8,090 bases of DNA from NCBI GenBank assembly GCA_964363055.1, contig CAYIGN010000031.1, forward strand, positions 1 to 8,090, written 5' to 3'. Of this stretch, positions 5,893 to 8,090 are shown piece by piece; position 1 is the stretch's first letter, and every line of letters starts with the position of its first letter. Below the pieces are notes generated by a model. That model searched no databases. It was given only the letters and a program-made list of their open reading frames with translations, and was not told where the DNA came from. The stretch comes from CAYIGN01 sp964363055 (GTDB taxonomy: Bacteria > Patescibacteriota > Minisyncoccia > Sungbacterales > HO2-52-23). The position numbers and the translations under genes are program-made.

Positions 5893-5932
5893 CACATTGC
5901 ATATAAATGCGATCGCATTTATATGCAATGTG
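5893..5932. repeat. Perfect 40-bp palindrome between uvrC and dnaJ
   Basis: Every base of the left arm (5893-5912, beginning CACATTGCAT) is matched by its complement in the right arm (5913-5932), with no spacer and no mismatch. The centre is GCGATCGC. It lies between convergent genes and is not followed by a T tract on either strand, so it is not an ordinary terminator. It could extrude as a cruciform, form a very stable RNA hairpin in either transcript, or bind a dimeric protein. A palindrome with no spacer can also arise as an assembly artefact. Confidence 0.92.
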
Positions 5933-5936
5933 GGAG

Positions 5937-5953
5937 ATCGCGCTCGCGATTTT
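5937..5953 (+). terminator. Possible short terminator for uvrC at the dnaJ 3' end
   Basis: ATCGC (5937-5941) and GCGAT (5946-5950) flank a GCTC tetraloop, followed by TTT and then the dnaJ stop codon. The stem is only 5 bp and the T run is short, so efficiency is doubtful. It lies about 145 bp after uvrC. Confidence 0.3.
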
Positions 5954-7047
5954 CAGAATCCTTCTTCTTTTTTGAGTCGTGAGAGAAGCTCTTTTGCTTG
6001 TTTGGAGAGGCGTTTGGGAATCTCCACTTTCATCTCAACAAGTAAGTCGCCTCTGCCATAGCCCGAGGCGCGCCACGCGCCCTTGCCGCGGATGCGCAAT
6101 ATATCACCGGACTGGGTTCCGGCCGGGATTTTGAGATGCATCGCGCCATCCAACATCTCAATCTCCACCTCCTCGCCGAGCATCGCCTGCGAGAGTCGAA
6201 CCGGCAGTGGCATAACAATATCATCGCCCTGTCTGCGAAATACGGGGTGGGGTAAGACATGGATTCCTATATAAAGATCCCCGGGCGCGCGGCTGGCCGA
6301 TGCCGTATCCCCTTTGCCCGTAATCTTGAGCACCTCTCCATCCCGCACCCCGCGCGGGATAAATACTTCCAGCACTTCTCTTTTCATACTTAAGCCCGTT
6401 CCGCCGCATTCCGCGCACGCAACTTCCGGCCTCTTCCCCTCGCCCCGGCAGTCCTGACAGGTTGAAACCTGGGTAAATGATCCTAAGATCGTGCGCTGGG
6501 TCTTTTGCAGATGCCCGCTGCCCTGACAGGTCGCGCAGGTCTGAAGTTTGGTCCCCGGCTCTCCTCCGGATCCAGCGCAGCGATTGCAGCGGATCCTCCG
6601 CGCCAGCTCAACGTCCTTTTTTACGCCCATTATCGCTCCAACAAAAGGAATTTCCAGCCCAATCCGAATGTCCCTCCCCGGCTCAGCAGCCGTCCTCCGT
6701 CGCCCTCCCCATCCGCCCAAGAAGTCCTCGAACACATGCGCAAAATCAAAATCGGCAAATCCCTCTCCCTCCAACGGACTTTCGCCAAAGTCAAACCTGA
6801 ATCCGCCGGGCCACTCAAAACCGGCCTGCTGCCGACCGCCCCCCAGCACTTCACCAAATTGATCATACTGGGTGCGCTTCCCTTCATCCGAGAGCACCTG
6901 ATAGGCCTCGTTTATTTCTTTGAAATGCTTCTCGTCCCCGCCCTTGTCAGGGTGGTACCGATGCGCCAGGCGCCGATACGCCTTTTTTATTTCTTCTTTG
7001 GTGGCATTACGCGCCACACCCAGGATTTTGTAGTAGTCCTTTGGCAT
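5953..7047 (-). CDS. dnaJ: DnaJ, Hsp40 co-chaperone (type I)
   Basis: DnaJ delivers unfolded proteins to DnaK and stimulates its ATPase in the cytosol. The 364-residue product has an N-terminal J domain (5-66) with the catalytic HPD tripeptide at 32-34, a Gly/Phe-rich linker (about 68-120), and four zinc-binding repeats: CNRCAGSG (154), CATCQGSG (171), CQDCRGEG (197) and CAECGGTG (211). The substrate-binding C-terminal domains follow, including GDLYIGIHVLPHPVF (256-270) and GRGDLLVEM (331-339). Length and domain order are normal for type I DnaJ. The ATG is set by the J-domain alignment, but no Shine-Dalgarno precedes it; the 21-bp gap from the upstream gene is pure A/T except for a few bases. 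That gap suggests cotranscription with the membrane-protein gene. No grpE, dnaK or CIRCE-like operator is visible. Confidence 0.97.
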   Translation of the reverse strand: MPKDYYKILGVARNATKEEIKKAYRRLAHRYHPDKGGDEKHFKEINEAYQVLSDEGKRTQYDQFGEVLGGGRQQAGFEWPGGFRFDFGESPLEGEGFADFDFAHVFEDFLGGWGGRRRTAAEPGRDIRIGLEIPFVGAIMGVKKDVELARRIRCNRCAGSGGEPGTKLQTCATCQGSGHLQKTQRTILGSFTQVSTCQDCRGEGKRPEVACAECGGTGLSMKREVLEVFIPRGVRDGEVLKITGKGDTASASRAPGDLYIGIHVLPHPVFRRQGDDIVMPLPVRLSQAMLGEEVEIEMLDGAMHLKIPAGTQSGDILRIRGKGAWRASGYGRGDLLVEMKVEIPKRLSKQAKELLSRLKKEEGF

Positions 7048-7068
7048 ACAACAAAAAATGAAAATAAA

Positions 7069-8046
7069 TTAGAGTGTCAGCCGATCCACTTCCACCTGCC
7101 GTACTTCGCTATGGACAATTTTAGCCGCGCGCAGAGCTTTAATCAAGAGGAATACCGCCACCAGGGTGATAAAATAAAGCGGCAGGGTGAGCGCCTTGAA
7201 TGCAAAAAAGAAAGTTAGGGCCGAGATGACTGGAAGGAAACGGGCATAGGGGCCAAGCAGTTCTTCCACTCTTGCGGTGATCGTGCGGTGCAGTACCTCT
7301 GCCAGCCGCTCCCCGCCTTTCAGAGGAATGCCGTAGCGTTTGGCCAAGGCATTGCGTTGCTCGGCGAGCAATTCCGCCGCTTCTTTTTGGGGCAGGGTTT
7401 CCAGCGATGTGCCTTGGGCCATCAACTGGCCCTCCAAATTCTGGGACAAGAATTCGTCCACGGTAAGCAGAGAATTCGCCTCTGGAATCTCACGCAGATC
7501 CGTAACCGCTCCAGACAGCACGCCAATGGTCAATTCCACCGCTTGGCGTGGAAAAATGGTTACCAGCGCCCCCTCACCCTCTGAGAGCTGCAGGTAATAA
7601 AAGAGCGAAACCACAAGCGACACCGCCGTGAAATAGATTGGAATCCCGGCCTTGAGCACCTTGGACGTGCTGAAGCCCAAAGAGAAGACGTGTTCCTTGC
7701 GGATGCGCCGCGCCGCAAAAACGACCAAGACCGCGCTCACCCACAACACCGTGAGCGCGGCGGAGCTGTAGGGCAGTGTAAAAAAAAGTAACACCAAGGG
7801 GGCAAGCGAGCTCGCGCCTCTGACGAGTTGCAGCTCCAACAGGGCAGCGCTCAAAGCAAAGAGCGATGCCGCCGCAATCAGAGCAAGGATGGGGATGAAA
7901 AACTGAGCATAGTTGCCCAAACCCTCCTTGGTCAGCGACGGAACAGCTTCTTTCCAGAACCACAAAGCAAAGAAACTCGCTGCGGCACTAGCCAGACCCA
8001 ACACTATCTCTTTTGTGAATGGAGTCGCCAATGTAGTAGAACCCAT
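7069..8046 (-). CDS. Multi-pass membrane protein of unknown function (5' end unresolved)
   Basis: I do not recognise this family. From the ATG at 8046 it would be 325 residues. Hydrophobic segments suggest membrane helices at roughly 14-30, 47-70, 78-92, 94-112 and 133-152. A mostly polar, Glu-rich stretch (about 154-267) follows, then two more helices at about 269-283 and 286-303 and a short charged tail. No nuclease, transporter or enzyme motif is apparent, and no cysteine cluster or signal-peptide cleavage site is obvious. The reading frame stays open upstream of 8046 to the window edge, with an alternative TTG at 8070, and no clear ribosome-binding site supports either start, so the gene may begin outside the window. 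It ends 21 bp before dnaJ on the same strand, so the two are probably cotranscribed. A role in membrane or envelope quality control would be a guess from this neighbour only. Confidence 0.75.
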   Translation of the reverse strand: MGSTTLATPFTKEIVLGLASAAASFFALWFWKEAVPSLTKEGLGNYAQFFIPILALIAAASLFALSAALLELQLVRGASSLAPLVLLFFTLPYSSAALTVLWVSAVLVVFAARRIRKEHVFSLGFSTSKVLKAGIPIYFTAVSLVVSLFYYLQLSEGEGALVTIFPRQAVELTIGVLSGAVTDLREIPEANSLLTVDEFLSQNLEGQLMAQGTSLETLPQKEAAELLAEQRNALAKRYGIPLKGGERLAEVLHRTITARVEELLGPYARFLPVISALTFFFAFKALTLPLYFITLVAVFLLIKALRAAKIVHSEVRQVEVDRLTL

Positions 8047-8090
8047 CTCAAAAATGCATTTGGGCTGCAATCGGCGGATTTCTGCAAAGC

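Noticed and set aside
5909..5916. GCGATCGC centre of the palindrome as a cyanobacterial HIP1 site
   Set aside because: The octamer also occurs inside uvrA (1074-1081) and purD (near 1945) in ordinary coding sequence, and nothing else suggests a cyanobacterium.
5792..5952. A lost HhH domain of uvrC hidden in another frame after the stop
   Set aside because: Only 161 bp separate uvrC from dnaJ, and they are filled with inverted repeats; two HhH motifs would not fit.
6505..7218. 237-codon plus-strand open frame opposite dnaJ
   Set aside because: It is antisense to the J domain and zinc repeats and spans the dnaJ start and intergenic gap; the translation has no family features.

Overview
The window is about 8 kb of bacterial chromosome, densely coding, with five recognisable housekeeping genes and one unrecognised membrane-protein gene. 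The short UvrC without a C-terminal HhH domain, the very divergent PurD, tight spacing and a mix of SD-led and apparently leaderless genes suggest a Candidate Phyla Radiation (Patescibacteria, Parcubacteria-like) genome. This is inference from protein character; no rRNA marker is present. TGA is used as a normal stop (uvrC, dnaJ), so the UGA-glycine code of Gracilibacteria/Absconditabacteria does not apply.

Layout. Minus strand, right to left from the middle: an iaaA-like isoaspartyl peptidase/asparaginase (4396-3473) with its own terminator, purD (3216-1849) with its own terminator, then uvrA (from 1743, running off the left edge, so only its first 581 codons are present). Plus strand: uvrC (4475-5791), divergent from iaaA across a 78-bp region with face-to-face promoters. 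Minus strand, right end: a multi-pass membrane protein gene (5' end unresolved at the window edge) followed after 21 bp by dnaJ (7047-5953). uvrC and dnaJ converge on a 161-bp gap full of inverted repeats, including a perfect 40-bp palindrome. No stretch longer than 300 bases lacks a gene.

Functionally, uvrA and uvrC belong to nucleotide excision repair (uvrB is not here), and both have a TATAAT box almost touching the start codon and no Shine-Dalgarno sequence. PurD is a purine-biosynthesis enzyme, IaaA handles isoaspartyl dipeptides/asparagine, and DnaJ is the Hsp40 co-chaperone. Apart from the probable membrane protein-dnaJ pair, the genes look separately transcribed and not like one pathway operon.

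The most unusual content is non-genic. (1) A decayed copy of the uvrC promoter and first ~35 codons lies between purD and iaaA, frameshifted at a run of eight C. (2) A near-perfect 32-bp palindrome lies inside uvrA, in a loop that looks about 17 residues longer than in E. coli UvrA. (3) A perfect 40-bp palindrome lies between uvrC and dnaJ, and its termini resemble those of the uvrA palindrome. (4) A tandem 16-bp repeat overlaps the purD stop codon. I do not see a defence system, CRISPR array, transposase, tRNA or rRNA.
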